A stretch of DNA of 64,000 nucleotides from Caballeronia novacaledonica. Its GTDB lineage: Bacteria > Pseudomonadota > Gammaproteobacteria > Burkholderiales > Burkholderiaceae. The stretch's first letter is position 1; the number at the start of each line of letters is the position of its first letter. The stretch covers positions 62,001 to 126,000 of the forward strand of contig NZ_OGTP01000019.1 of assembly GCF_900258035.1 (NCBI RefSeq), given 5' to 3'. The notes under the pieces were generated by a model. The model did no database searches, had not been told where the DNA came from, and saw nothing but the letters and a program-made list of their open reading frames with translations. A program made the translations under genes and the position numbers. Shown piece after piece: positions 56,018-64,000 of this stretch.

Positions 56018-57115
56018 TCAGACGCGCTGCACGCGTTCGCCCATCGAGGCAAGCCGCGCCATCACGCGCCGGCTCATTTCAGAGAGCGGCGCGATTTCGC
56101 TTGCGCCGCCCATTGCAATCGCTTCGCGCGGCATCCCGAACACCACGCAACTCGCTTCGTCCTGCGCGAGCGTGTACGCGCCCGCCTGCTGCATGTCGAG
56201 CAGACCGGCGGCGCCGTCACGGCCCATGCCGGTCAGAATCACGCCGATGGCGTTCTTGCCCGCGTGCTGCGCCGCCGAGCGGAACAGCACGTCGACCGAA
56301 GGCCGATGCCGGTTCACCGGCGGCGCATCCGACAGATGCGCGACATAGTTCGCGCCGCTTCGCGCGAGCACGAGATGCGCGTGGCCCGGCGCGATATAGG
56401 CGTGACCGGGCAGCACGCGCTCGCCGTGCTCCGCTTCCTTCACGGTGATGCGGCACAGCCCGTTCAGGCGCTGCGCGAACGACTTCGTGAAGCCCGGCGG
56501 CATGTGTTGCGCGATCAGCACCGCGGGCGCGTCGGGCGGCAGCGGCACGAGCACTTCGCGGATCGCTTCCGTCCCGCCCGTCGATGCGCCGACGATCACG
56601 AGCTTTTCCGTCGACACGAGCGGGTTGTTGAAATGCGGCGCGGGCTTGTGCGCCGCCGCGTTCGCGGATGCGCTCGCCGCATGCGTGGCCTGCTTCACGC
56701 GGGCGCGCGATGCGGCGCGGATCTTGTCGGCGAGCTTTTCGGCGTAGTCGAGCATGCCGTCGCGAATGCCGACCTTCGGCTTCGTGACGAAATCGACCGC
56801 GCCGAGTTCCAGCGCGCGCAGCGTGATTTCGTTGCCGCGCTCGGTCAGCGACGACACCATCACGACCGGCATCGGCCGCAGGCGCATCAGCTTCTCCAGG
56901 AAGTCGAGGCCGTCCATGCGCGGCATTTCGACGTCGAGCGTCAGCACGTCCGGGTTATGCAGCTTGATCAGCTCGCGCGCGACGAGCGGGTCCGGCGCGG
57001 TCGCGCACACGTGCATGTCGGGCTGCGAGTTGATGATCTCGGTCATCAGGCTGCGCACGAGCGCCGAGTCGTCGACGCACAGCACCTTGATCTTCGGCGC
57101 GTGGGTGAGTGTCAT
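56018..57115 (-). CDS. cheB: Chemotaxis methylesterase/deamidase CheB
   Basis: 365 residues. The receiver domain (Asp61 in LTLDVEMPRMDG), a linker of about 35 residues, and the methylesterase domain with the triad Ser178 (GASTGGTEA), His204 (IAQHMPPGF) and Asp300 (GMGRDGA). It removes methyl groups from receptors when phosphorylated by CheA. The ATG at 57115 overlaps the cheD stop as ATGA, which fixes the start. Confidence 0.96.
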   Translation of the reverse strand: MTLTHAPKIKVLCVDDSALVRSLMTEIINSQPDMHVCATAPDPLVARELIKLHNPDVLTLDVEMPRMDGLDFLEKLMRLRPMPVVMVSSLTERGNEITLRALELGAVDFVTKPKVGIRDGMLDYAEKLADKIRAASRARVKQATHAASASANAAAHKPAPHFNNPLVSTEKLVIVGASTGGTEAIREVLVPLPPDAPAVLIAQHMPPGFTKSFAQRLNGLCRITVKEAEHGERVLPGHAYIAPGHAHLVLARSGANYVAHLSDAPPVNRHRPSVDVLFRSAAQHAGKNAIGVILTGMGRDGAAGLLDMQQAGAYTLAQDEASCVVFGMPREAIAMGGASEIAPLSEMSRRVMARLASMGERVQRV

Positions 57116-57846
57116 GCTTCCTCCACGGTTCTCATGCGCGACGTGAACAGTTCCGCGCGCGGGCGCTTCACGTTCGACGCATTCGTCGTGAACAATTCCA
57201 CGCGGGGCTTCGCGCCCGTCGCGTTCGACTGGAACAATTCGACCCGCGCACGCGCCTTCGCGAGCCGCTCGGCGCGTTCTTCGGGCGTGCGCTGCACGAG
57301 CGCCTGCTCGCGCTCGACCACGACCGGATCGTGCGCGGTCTTCAGCTTCTTGACCATCACCTGTCCGGAGCGCGGCATGAACGCGACCTTGCGCGGATGC
57401 GCGCCCTGCAAATCCTCGGCGACGATGCGAATCTTCTCCAGCGCGAGATAGCGCCTCACGAACTCCGAATTGCGATCGCCGATATTGATGGTCGTCATGC
57501 CCGCGAGCACCGCGCCGCCGCCGAAGACTTTCGCTTCGAAACGCTCGCGCCGGCCGCCGCGCTTGATGAGCTCGTTGATGAGCACTTCCATCGCGTAGGC
57601 GCCGTAGCGCATCGAGTCGGACGCGGCATGCGACGCGTCGGAGCCGTCGTCGGGCAACATGAAGTGATTCATTCCGCCGATGCCCGCCGTGCGGTCGTTG
57701 ATGCACGCCGCCACGCACGAGCCGAGCACGGTCACGAGCACCATGTCCTCGCTCGTCATGTAGAACTCGTTGGGCAGGAGCTTCACGCCCGGCTTCTTGA
57801 AATGATTGTCGAAATAGAGGTTCGACGCGATCGGCAGTGCGCTCAT
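57112..57846 (-). CDS. cheD: Chemoreceptor glutamine deamidase CheD
   Basis: 244 residues. The CheD fold carries the catalytic Cys44 in LGSCVAACI and His61 in GMNHFMLP, followed by FGGGAVLAGM. It deamidates glutamines on chemoreceptors. After the core (about residue 175) comes a charged tail with three copies of R-[VA]-E-L-F-x-x-[NR] at residues 201-208, 215-222 and 230-237, not part of the usual CheD domain. It overlaps cheR upstream and cheB downstream by ATGA at both ends. Confidence 0.94.
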   Translation of the reverse strand: MSALPIASNLYFDNHFKKPGVKLLPNEFYMTSEDMVLVTVLGSCVAACINDRTAGIGGMNHFMLPDDGSDASHAASDSMRYGAYAMEVLINELIKRGGRRERFEAKVFGGGAVLAGMTTINIGDRNSEFVRRYLALEKIRIVAEDLQGAHPRKVAFMPRSGQVMVKKLKTAHDPVVVEREQALVQRTPEERAERLAKARARVELFQSNATGAKPRVELFTTNASNVKRPRAELFTSRMRTVEEA

Positions 57847-58766
57847 GCCGCCTCTCCCGCGAGCGCGCGCGGCGGTTTGGCCGCCGCCTTCATGTCGCGC
57901 GACAGCTCATAAACGGTCTGGCCGCGCAGCCTGAACGCCTGCGACACATACGTGAAGTTCTCCGAATGGCCCGCGAACAACAGCGCGCCCGGCTTCATCA
58001 GCGGTTCGAAGCGCGACAGCACCTGGCCTTGCGTCGGCTTGTCGAAGTAGATCATCACGTTACGGCAGAAGATCACGTCGAACGGGCCTTTCACGTCGTA
58101 GCGCGCGTCCGTCAGATTGACGCGGCCGAAGTTCACCATCGCGCGCAATTCCGGGCGCACTTTCACGAGGCCCGCGTGCGCGCCGGTGCCCTTCAGAAAG
58201 AAGCGCTTGAGACGCTCGACCGGCAGCGCCTTCACCTGATCGAGCGAATACACGCCGGCTTCGGCCTTCGCGAGCACCTGGCTGTCGATGTCGCTCGCGA
58301 ACACCGTGCACTGGCGCGCCGCGTGTTCGCCCAGCGCTTCGACGAGCGTCATCGCGATGGAATACGGCTCTTCGCCCGTGGACGCCGCCGAGCACCACAC
58401 CGAAAACGGCTGCTGACGGCGCTTCACGAACTCCGCGAGAATCGGAAAGTGATGCGACTCGCGAAAGAACGCCGTGAGGTTCGTGGTCAGCGCGTTGACG
58501 AACGCTTCCCATTCGGCGTGGTCGTCGTTCGTTTCGAGCCGATCGAGATACTGCTTGAACGTATCGATGCCGCAGGCGCGCAGACGGCGCGCGAGGCGGC
58601 TGTACGCCATGTCGCGTTTGTGGTCCGACAGCGAGATGCCCGCGCGCCGGTGAATCAGCTCGCGAATGCGGGCGAAATCCGCCGCCGTGAATTCGAAATC
58701 GCGCTCGACGTCCGGACCGCGCACACTGCCGGCCAGCTCGATACGCGGGTTGCGCGTTGCCATCAT
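57843..58766 (-). CDS. cheR: Chemotaxis methyltransferase CheR
   Basis: 307 residues. An N-terminal helical domain (FARIRELIHRRAGISLSDHKRDMAYSRL) precedes the SAM-binding domain (VWCSAASTGEEPYSIAM, CRNVMIYFD). It methylates receptor glutamates. Two adjacent ATGs (58766 and 58763) are possible. It overlaps cheD by ATGA. The receptor gene just upstream ends in DWETF, the CheR tether peptide. Confidence 0.95.
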   Translation of the reverse strand: MMATRNPRIELAGSVRGPDVERDFEFTAADFARIRELIHRRAGISLSDHKRDMAYSRLARRLRACGIDTFKQYLDRLETNDDHAEWEAFVNALTTNLTAFFRESHHFPILAEFVKRRQQPFSVWCSAASTGEEPYSIAMTLVEALGEHAARQCTVFASDIDSQVLAKAEAGVYSLDQVKALPVERLKRFFLKGTGAHAGLVKVRPELRAMVNFGRVNLTDARYDVKGPFDVIFCRNVMIYFDKPTQGQVLSRFEPLMKPGALLFAGHSENFTYVSQAFRLRGQTVYELSRDMKAAAKPPRALAGEAA

Positions 58767-58924
58767 GATGTTTCGTGCTTCCTTGACACCCTTAGCGGCG
58801 CCCGATGTGGCGCGTTCTTCGCGCTCGACCCTGCGGACTCGCGCATTCCGTGCGTTTCGGTGAAACGACGGCTATCGATCGTGATGCGCGATGCCTGCAT
58901 GGCCGTGTTCGTCTTCGGATTCGG

Positions 58925-60748
58925 TTAGAAGGTTTCCCAGTCGCCGTCGTCGGCGGTGGTCGCCTTGGCGCGCGGCGCGGGCTTCGCGACGGCCGCCGGC
59001 TTGGCCGTCGGCTTGCTCGCTGCTGCCTTCGCTGATTCCTTCGCTGTTTCCTTATTAACGGCCGCTTCCGGCGCAACTTTTGGCGTCTCGACGGACTTCG
59101 CTTTCGATGCGTGCGCAACCGACGAAGGCTCGACACGCGCGGCCGGAGCAAGGCGCGCCGCCGCCGCCGATGCGCTCGCGCGCACCGGTGCGGCGCTTTC
59201 CAGGCGCCATTGCGCGACCACGCCCTTCAACTGGCGCGTCTGCTCTTCGAGCGAGGCCGCAGCCGCCGCCGCCTGCTCGACGAGCGCGGCGTTCTGCTGC
59301 GTCACGCTGTCCATCTGCGTGACGGCGCGGTTGACCTGCTCGATGCCGTCGGACTGCTCTTCCGACGCCGCGCTGATCTCGCCCATGATGTCGGTCACGC
59401 GGCGCACCGCCTGCACGATCTCGCCCATCGTCTGGCCGGCGCGCGCGACGAGTTCCGTGCCGCTGTCCACTTTCGCGGTCGAATCGCCGATCAGTGCCTT
59501 GATTTCCTTCGCCGCCGCCGCGCTGCGTTGCGCGAGCGAGCGCACTTCGCCCGCGACCACCGCGAAGCCGCGGCCTTCCTCGCCCGCGCGCGCCGCTTCG
59601 ACGGCCGCGTTCAACGCGAGAATGTTGGTCTGGAACGCGATGCCTTCGATCACCCCGATGATGTCGACGACCTTGTTCGAGCTCGACGCGATGGCGTGCA
59701 TCGTCTCCACGACCTGCTCGACGACTTCGCCGCCGCGCGACGCGATATCCGACGCGTTCACCGCGAGCTGGCTCGCCTGGCGCGCGTTGTCGGCGTTCTG
59801 CTTCACGGTGCTCGTCAGCTCTTCCATGCTCGACGCCGTTTCCTGCAGCGACGCCGCCTGCTCTTCCGTGCGCTGCGACAGATCCGTGTTGCCGCTCGCG
59901 ATTTCACGCGCGCCGACATCGATCGATTCCGCGCCGCGATGCACCGAGCCGACCATCGCGGTCAGGTTGGCGCGCATGCGCTCGATGCCCGCGAACAGGC
60001 GGCCGATTTCGTTGGTCCTGTCGGTGTGCGCGGACTGCGTGAGATCGCCGCGCGAGATGCGGTCGAAGTGATCGACGGCATCGTTGATCGGCTTCACGAT
60101 CAGGCTGGAGAGCGTCATGTGCGTGCCGATCAACATCAGCACCGCGAGCACGAGCACCGCGCCGATCGTCATGTTGAGCGCCGCGATATGCGAGGCCGTG
60201 CTCGCGCGCGAACGCTCCGCGTGCTCCTGATGCGAGGCCACCGCCGCCGTCACGGCCTGATCGAACGAGACGAACATCGGGCTGATCTTCGTGTCGGCGA
60301 TCGCGTGATACGCAGCCATGTCGTTCGCGCGGATCGCGGCGAACTCCGGCTCCACGCCGGTCTTCACGAGCGCGTCGCGCTGGGCGACGAGCGTGTCGAG
60401 CGTTTCCTTCGGCAGCGTCGGCTTCGGCGTGTCGAGATAGAGCTTCCAGTTTTCGTTGCTCTTGTCGAGCAGATACTGGCCGCGATCGATCGCCTTCTTC
60501 GCTTCTTCCGTGCTGCCCGCTTCGGTGAGCGAGCGCACGCGGTCGAGCGTGACGCGCGAGCGCAGCAGATACGACGACGTTTCCGAGAGCGCGCGCATCG
60601 CGACCAGGTCTTCCTGCGCGAGCGACGCCAGCGACGCGCCGGCGGAATTGAGCCCGGCGAGCGCGAGCCCGCCGATCAGCGCCGCGCATCCGGTGAACAG
60701 CAGGGCGACGAGCGTGAGCGTCGTGCGGATCGACAACTTCTTCAGCAT
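58925..60748 (-). CDS. Methyl-accepting chemotaxis protein with CheR-tether pentapeptide
   Basis: 607 residues. TM1 is at about 8-31, then a four-helix-bundle periplasmic sensor domain of the Tar/Tsr class, TM2 at about 191-211, HAMP, and the signalling domain with the conserved tip GIAFQTNILALNAAVEAARA. The C-terminal 80 residues are an Ala/Lys/Pro flexible arm ending in DWETF, which recruits CheR and CheB in enteric receptors. It is the only receptor in the che operon, 22 nt after cheW and 158 nt before cheR. Ligand unknown. Confidence 0.94.
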   Translation of the reverse strand: MLKKLSIRTTLTLVALLFTGCAALIGGLALAGLNSAGASLASLAQEDLVAMRALSETSSYLLRSRVTLDRVRSLTEAGSTEEAKKAIDRGQYLLDKSNENWKLYLDTPKPTLPKETLDTLVAQRDALVKTGVEPEFAAIRANDMAAYHAIADTKISPMFVSFDQAVTAAVASHQEHAERSRASTASHIAALNMTIGAVLVLAVLMLIGTHMTLSSLIVKPINDAVDHFDRISRGDLTQSAHTDRTNEIGRLFAGIERMRANLTAMVGSVHRGAESIDVGAREIASGNTDLSQRTEEQAASLQETASSMEELTSTVKQNADNARQASQLAVNASDIASRGGEVVEQVVETMHAIASSSNKVVDIIGVIEGIAFQTNILALNAAVEAARAGEEGRGFAVVAGEVRSLAQRSAAAAKEIKALIGDSTAKVDSGTELVARAGQTMGEIVQAVRRVTDIMGEISAASEEQSDGIEQVNRAVTQMDSVTQQNAALVEQAAAAAASLEEQTRQLKGVVAQWRLESAAPVRASASAAAARLAPAARVEPSSVAHASKAKSVETPKVAPEAAVNKETAKESAKAAASKPTAKPAAVAKPAPRAKATTADDGDWETF

Positions 60749-60770
60749 GGCTTCTTTCTCGCTTCGCTCG

Positions 60771-61289
60771 TTATGCGGCGACGGAGTCGATCAACTCCAT
60801 CTCGCGGCTCGTCATGAGCTTTTCGATGTCCATCAGGATCAGCATGCGGCCGTCGACGGTGCCGAGGCCCGTCAGATATTCCGTCGCGAGCGTGCCGCCG
60901 AATTCCGGCGCGGGCATCACCTGTTCCTGCGTGAGCGTGAGCACGTCGGAGACGCCATCGACCACCATGCCGACCACGCGATGCGCGACGTTCAAAATGA
61001 TGACGACCGTCTGGTTGTCGTACTCGACGCGGCCCAGATTGAACTTGATGCGCATATCGACGATCGGCACGATGATGCCGCGCAGATTGATCACGCCCTT
61101 GATGAACGCGGGCGCGTTCGCGATACGTGTAACGTTGTCGTAGCCGCGAATTTCCTGCACTTTCAGGATGTCGATGCCGTATTCCTCGGCGCCGAGCGTG
61201 AACACGAGAAACTCTTGTCCGGCGGCTTCGGCGTGCTGTGCGTCACGTCGCGAAGGCGCCGCGGTATGAATCGTTTGGACGTCTGCCAT
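60771..61289 (-). CDS. cheW: Chemotaxis coupling protein CheW
   Basis: 172 residues. The CheW SH3-like fold with EFLVFTLGAEEYGIDILKVQEIRGY and IKGVINLRGIIVPIVDMR couples receptors to CheA. AAGGAG lies six bases before the ATG. It lies 17 nt after cheA and 22 nt before the receptor gene. Confidence 0.97.
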   Translation of the reverse strand: MADVQTIHTAAPSRRDAQHAEAAGQEFLVFTLGAEEYGIDILKVQEIRGYDNVTRIANAPAFIKGVINLRGIIVPIVDMRIKFNLGRVEYDNQTVVIILNVAHRVVGMVVDGVSDVLTLTQEQVMPAPEFGGTLATEYLTGLGTVDGRMLILMDIEKLMTSREMELIDSVAA

Positions 61290-61306
61290 GAAAGGCTCCT
61301 TCGGTG

Positions 61307-63556
61307 TTAGTGAGAGTGCGCGCCGTGCTGTGCGCGCGATTCGCGGTTGAGCGCGGCCACGTCGACGATCAGCGCGACGCTGCCGTCGCCCAGGATGGTC
61401 GCGGCGGAAATGCCGTGCACCTTGCGGTAATTCGTTTCGAGGTTCTTCACGACGACTTGCTGCTGGCCGACCAGTTCGTCGATCAGCATCGCGAAGCGGC
61501 GTCCTTCCGTCTGCATGATCGTGACGATGCCCTGCGTCGGCTCGGTGCGCGCGCCTTCGACGTCGAACACGCGATGCAGCGCGACGAGCGGCAGATATTC
61601 GCCGCGCACGCGCACGACGCGCTCGCCGTTCGCGACCGTGTAGATGTCTTCGGCGACCGGCTGCAGCGACTCCATCACGAAGTTCAGCGGCAGAATGAAG
61701 ATCTCGTTGCCGACCTTCACCGACATGCCGTCGAGAATCGCGAGCGTGAGCGGCAGCACGATCTTCGTCGTCGTGCCCGCGCCCTGGCGCGACATGATTT
61801 CGACGTGGCCGCCCATCGACTGGATGTTGCGCTTCACCACGTCCATGCCGACGCCGCGGCCGGAAATGTCGGTGACCTGTTCGGCGGTCGAGAAGCCCGG
61901 CATGAAGATGAGTTGCCAGACTTCTTCGTCGCTCATCGATTCGGAAACCTGCATGCCCTGCTTCTGCGCCTTCGCGAGAATCTTGTCGCGGCGCAGGCCC
62001 GCGCCGTCGTCGCTCACTTCGATCACGATGTTGCCGCCGTGATGCGCCGCCGACAGCACAAGCTGGCCGGTCGTCGACTTGCCCGCCGCGCGGCGCGCTT
62101 CCACGGTTTCGATGCCGTGATCGAGCGAATTGCGCACGAGGTGCGTGAGCGGATCGATGATGCGCTCGATCAGACTCTTGTCGAGCTCGGTCGCCTGACC
62201 GAACGTGACGAGTTCCACTTCCTTGCCGAGCTTGCCGGCGATATCGCGCACGAGGCGCGGGAAGCGGCTGAAAACATAATCCATCGGCATCATGCGGATG
62301 GACATGACGGCTTCTTGCAGATCGCGCGCGTTGCGTTCGAGCTGCGCCATGCCGTTGAAAAGACGGTCGTGCAGGGCGGGATCGAACGTGCTCGTGGTTT
62401 CCGCGAGCATCGCCTGCGTGATGACGAGTTCGCCCACCAGATTGATGAGCTGATCGACCTTCTCCACGCCGACGCGAATCGAGCTGCCTTCCGCCGATGC
62501 GGCCGCCTGCGGACGCGCTTTCTTGTCGGCGTCGCCGGATGCGGCTTTTTGTGTTTCGCGTGACGGTGCAGCGGCCGGTTCTCCGGCCGCTGCCGTCGTT
62601 TCTTGTGTGATGGCCGCGGATGCAGGCGCGACTTCGGCCTGCGATTGCTTCGGCTCTTCGTGTAGCGCGGGTTGCACTGCCGGTACTGCTGGCGCTGCTT
62701 CGGCGGATTGCGCCGCCGCGTCGCCACGGCCGATCGCGATCTGCTTTTCATCGATCACGAAACAGCACACGGCGACGATATCGTCGGCCGGGACGTCCGA
62801 GTCGAGCCAAACCACGTACTCGGCGTCCGTCTTCTTTTCTCCGACGATGCTTCCCAGATTCCCCAGCTCCTCGGTCAGAGTCGCCAGGTCCTTCTCGCCC
62901 ACCCCCCGTAGCGTAATTTTCAGGTGGGGTCCTGCTTCCGCCGCCGGCGCGCCGGCGGCGGTTCCTGCATTCAGACTTCCATCGGTGAGTTCGAACGCGC
63001 CGTCCCAGTTGCCGTCGTCCTCGATCGCGTCCGCTGCCTGCGCGATCACATGCGCGGGCGGCGCGTTCGGGCCTTCGTAGGCGGGCGCGACGTTCACCTT
63101 CGCCGCGTTGCTGTCCGTGCCCGGCAGCGCGGGCGGCTCGATCTGACTCGCCGGGCCGCCTTCGGCCTGCTCGTTCTTCAGGCGTTCGAGCTTCGCGCAG
63201 ATCGCCGCGGCGGCGGCCGCATCCGGCTCCGCGCTCGCGCGATACGCGGCAAGCTGATCCGAGAGCACGTCCTTCGTCGCGAGAAACGTGTCGATCATGT
63301 CGCGGCGCAGGACGAGTTCGTTGTTGCGCGCGCGGTCCAGCAGCGATTCGAGGATGTGCGTCGTTTCGGTGAGCGCGGTGAAGCCGAACGTCGCCGCGCC
63401 GCCCTTGATCGAGTGCGCCGCGCGAAAGATCGCCGCGAGGTCTTCCGGATCGGGATTCGCGATGTCCAGAACGAGCAGCAGTTGCTCCATCTGCGCGAGC
63501 AGTTCATCCGCTTCGTCGAAGAAGGTTTGATAGAACTGGGTAATGTCGAGTGTCAT
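61307..63556 (-). CDS. cheA: Chemotaxis histidine kinase CheA
   Basis: 749 residues. P1 Hpt domain with phosphorylated His48 (RAAHSIKGGAATFGF), a linker, a P2-like CheY/CheB-docking domain (about 215-280), a long Ala/Glu linker, P3 dimerisation (SSIRVGVEKVDQLINLVGEL), P4 kinase domain (LTHLVRNSLDHGIE, DDGAGL, ISGRGVGMDVV) and P5 CheW-like domain. It receives receptor signals and phosphorylates CheY and CheB. It lies 57 nt after a receiver-only gene. Confidence 0.97.
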   Translation of the reverse strand: MTLDITQFYQTFFDEADELLAQMEQLLLVLDIANPDPEDLAAIFRAAHSIKGGAATFGFTALTETTHILESLLDRARNNELVLRRDMIDTFLATKDVLSDQLAAYRASAEPDAAAAAAICAKLERLKNEQAEGGPASQIEPPALPGTDSNAAKVNVAPAYEGPNAPPAHVIAQAADAIEDDGNWDGAFELTDGSLNAGTAAGAPAAEAGPHLKITLRGVGEKDLATLTEELGNLGSIVGEKKTDAEYVVWLDSDVPADDIVAVCCFVIDEKQIAIGRGDAAAQSAEAAPAVPAVQPALHEEPKQSQAEVAPASAAITQETTAAAGEPAAAPSRETQKAASGDADKKARPQAAASAEGSSIRVGVEKVDQLINLVGELVITQAMLAETTSTFDPALHDRLFNGMAQLERNARDLQEAVMSIRMMPMDYVFSRFPRLVRDIAGKLGKEVELVTFGQATELDKSLIERIIDPLTHLVRNSLDHGIETVEARRAAGKSTTGQLVLSAAHHGGNIVIEVSDDGAGLRRDKILAKAQKQGMQVSESMSDEEVWQLIFMPGFSTAEQVTDISGRGVGMDVVKRNIQSMGGHVEIMSRQGAGTTTKIVLPLTLAILDGMSVKVGNEIFILPLNFVMESLQPVAEDIYTVANGERVVRVRGEYLPLVALHRVFDVEGARTEPTQGIVTIMQTEGRRFAMLIDELVGQQQVVVKNLETNYRKVHGISAATILGDGSVALIVDVAALNRESRAQHGAHSH

Positions 63557-63613
63557 GCTTGAGTCACCGTCGGCGCGTAGGTGCGCGGGTTGTCTTTTGC
63601 TGTGGCTTTCGCT

Positions 63614-63991
63614 TCAGTGCTGCGTGTCTTCCGAGAGCGCGGCGACCAGTTCGGTCAGCAGGTCCGGATCGAGCGGCTTCTCGATCCAGCCTGTCGCGCC
63701 CGCCGAGCGCGCCGCGTCCTTGAACGGCTCGCCGCCTTCGGTCGTGAGGACCAGGATCGGCGTCGCCCGGTAGGCGTGGTTCGCGCGCAGCGCCACGATC
63801 AGATCGAGCCCGCTTCTGCCCGGCATGTGCTGGTCGGTCAGAACCAGATCGAAGCGCTCCGCGAGCGCCCATTCCAGCCCTTCGTCGCCGTCCGACGCGA
63901 CGGTCACTTCGTAACCCGCCGTCGCCAGCGTCGCCGAGAGGATTTGCCGCATCGCGGCTGAATCGTCGATTGCCAGAATGTTCTTGATCAT
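63614..63991 (-). CDS. Receiver-domain response regulator preceding cheA (CheY-like)
   Basis: 125 residues, single receiver domain. Asp pair at 9-10 (AIDDS), phospho-acceptor Asp53 in LTDQHMPG, Thr/Thr in VLTTEGG and Lys in IEKPL. It differs from the motor-type CheY at 55572-55967 (QHMPG and TTEGG against WNMPN and TAESK), so it may act as a phosphate sink or in another branch. It is complete, and the ATG at 63991 is nine bases from the window edge; the operon probably continues upstream. Confidence 0.9.
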   Translation of the reverse strand: MIKNILAIDDSAAMRQILSATLATAGYEVTVASDGDEGLEWALAERFDLVLTDQHMPGRSGLDLIVALRANHAYRATPILVLTTEGGEPFKDAARSAGATGWIEKPLDPDLLTELVAALSEDTQH

Positions 63992-64000
63992 GTTTGTCTC

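Overview
The window is a GC-rich stretch of bacterial chromosome. Gene content and order point to Burkholderia sensu lato (Burkholderia / Paraburkholderia / Caballeronia type). Markers of this group are a methionine synthase split into two ORFs, the EIIA-HPr-EI regulatory PTS next to gshB-gshA, glnK-amtB, PhaM, paired DUF2844/DUF3443 genes and a beta-proteobacterial che operon. I see no insertion sequence, prophage, CRISPR array, rRNA or tRNA. This is mostly conserved backbone rather than an accessory island, and the species cannot be fixed from sequence reading alone.

Layout. 1-12 kb: the end of a CtpA-type protease, a MoeB/ThiF protein, the PTS phosphorelay (EIIA, HPr, EI), glutathione synthesis (gshA, gshB), ammonium sensing and uptake (glnK-amtB behind a clear sigma-54 promoter), ubiK and comM. 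12-18.7 kb: an AT-rich gap with three clustered DnaA-box-like sequences, a lipoprotein, a TlpA-like thioredoxin, and the C4-dicarboxylate system dctA-dctB-dctD, where dctA has a sigma-54 promoter and an upstream dyad. 18.7-25.8 kb: lipoate genes lipB-lipA, a GcvA-like LysR with a divergent DUF2917 gene, ybeD, a D-amino acid aminotransferase, a PBP5-type carboxypeptidase, a small hydrolase and a [2Fe-2S] protein. 25.8-30.8 kb: VanZ and an Mla/Mce-type lipid transporter (permease, ATPase, MlaD, PqiC-like lipoprotein). 30.9-40.8 kb: birA-coaX, heptose adenylyltransferase, a ferritin-like di-iron protein, a MerR/B12 regulator of the CarH/LitR photoreceptor type, phaM, and a small catabolic cluster (crotonase, ABC binding protein, FAH-family enzyme, divergent IclR). 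40.8-52.7 kb: a DUF3108 protein, a PcaD-like hydrolase, metH in two parts, argS, a SPOR protein, dsbA and a short-chain dehydrogenase. 52.7-54.6 kb: the DUF2844/DUF3443 secreted pair. 54.8-64 kb: the chemotaxis operon, response regulator-cheA-cheW-MCP-cheR-cheD-cheB-cheY-cheZ, all on the minus strand and closed by a strong terminator.

Points most worth a second look. (1) The DUF3443 lipoprotein carries what look like both lobes of a pepsin-type aspartic protease (VDTAS, a flap-like segment, NGILGIG, FDSGSN, and a C-terminal strand pattern). It lies in an operon with the secreted DUF2844 protein. (2) The MerR protein at 34765-35766 has the W-x9-EH and ExHxxG signatures of adenosylcobalamin photoreceptors, but Ala replaces the His that caps cobalt after illumination in Thermus CarH. 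(3) The crotonase at 36790-37617 lacks both catalytic glutamates. (4) DnaA-like boxes cluster in the comM-lipoprotein gap. (5) The CheD tail carries three copies of an R-x-E-L-F motif.
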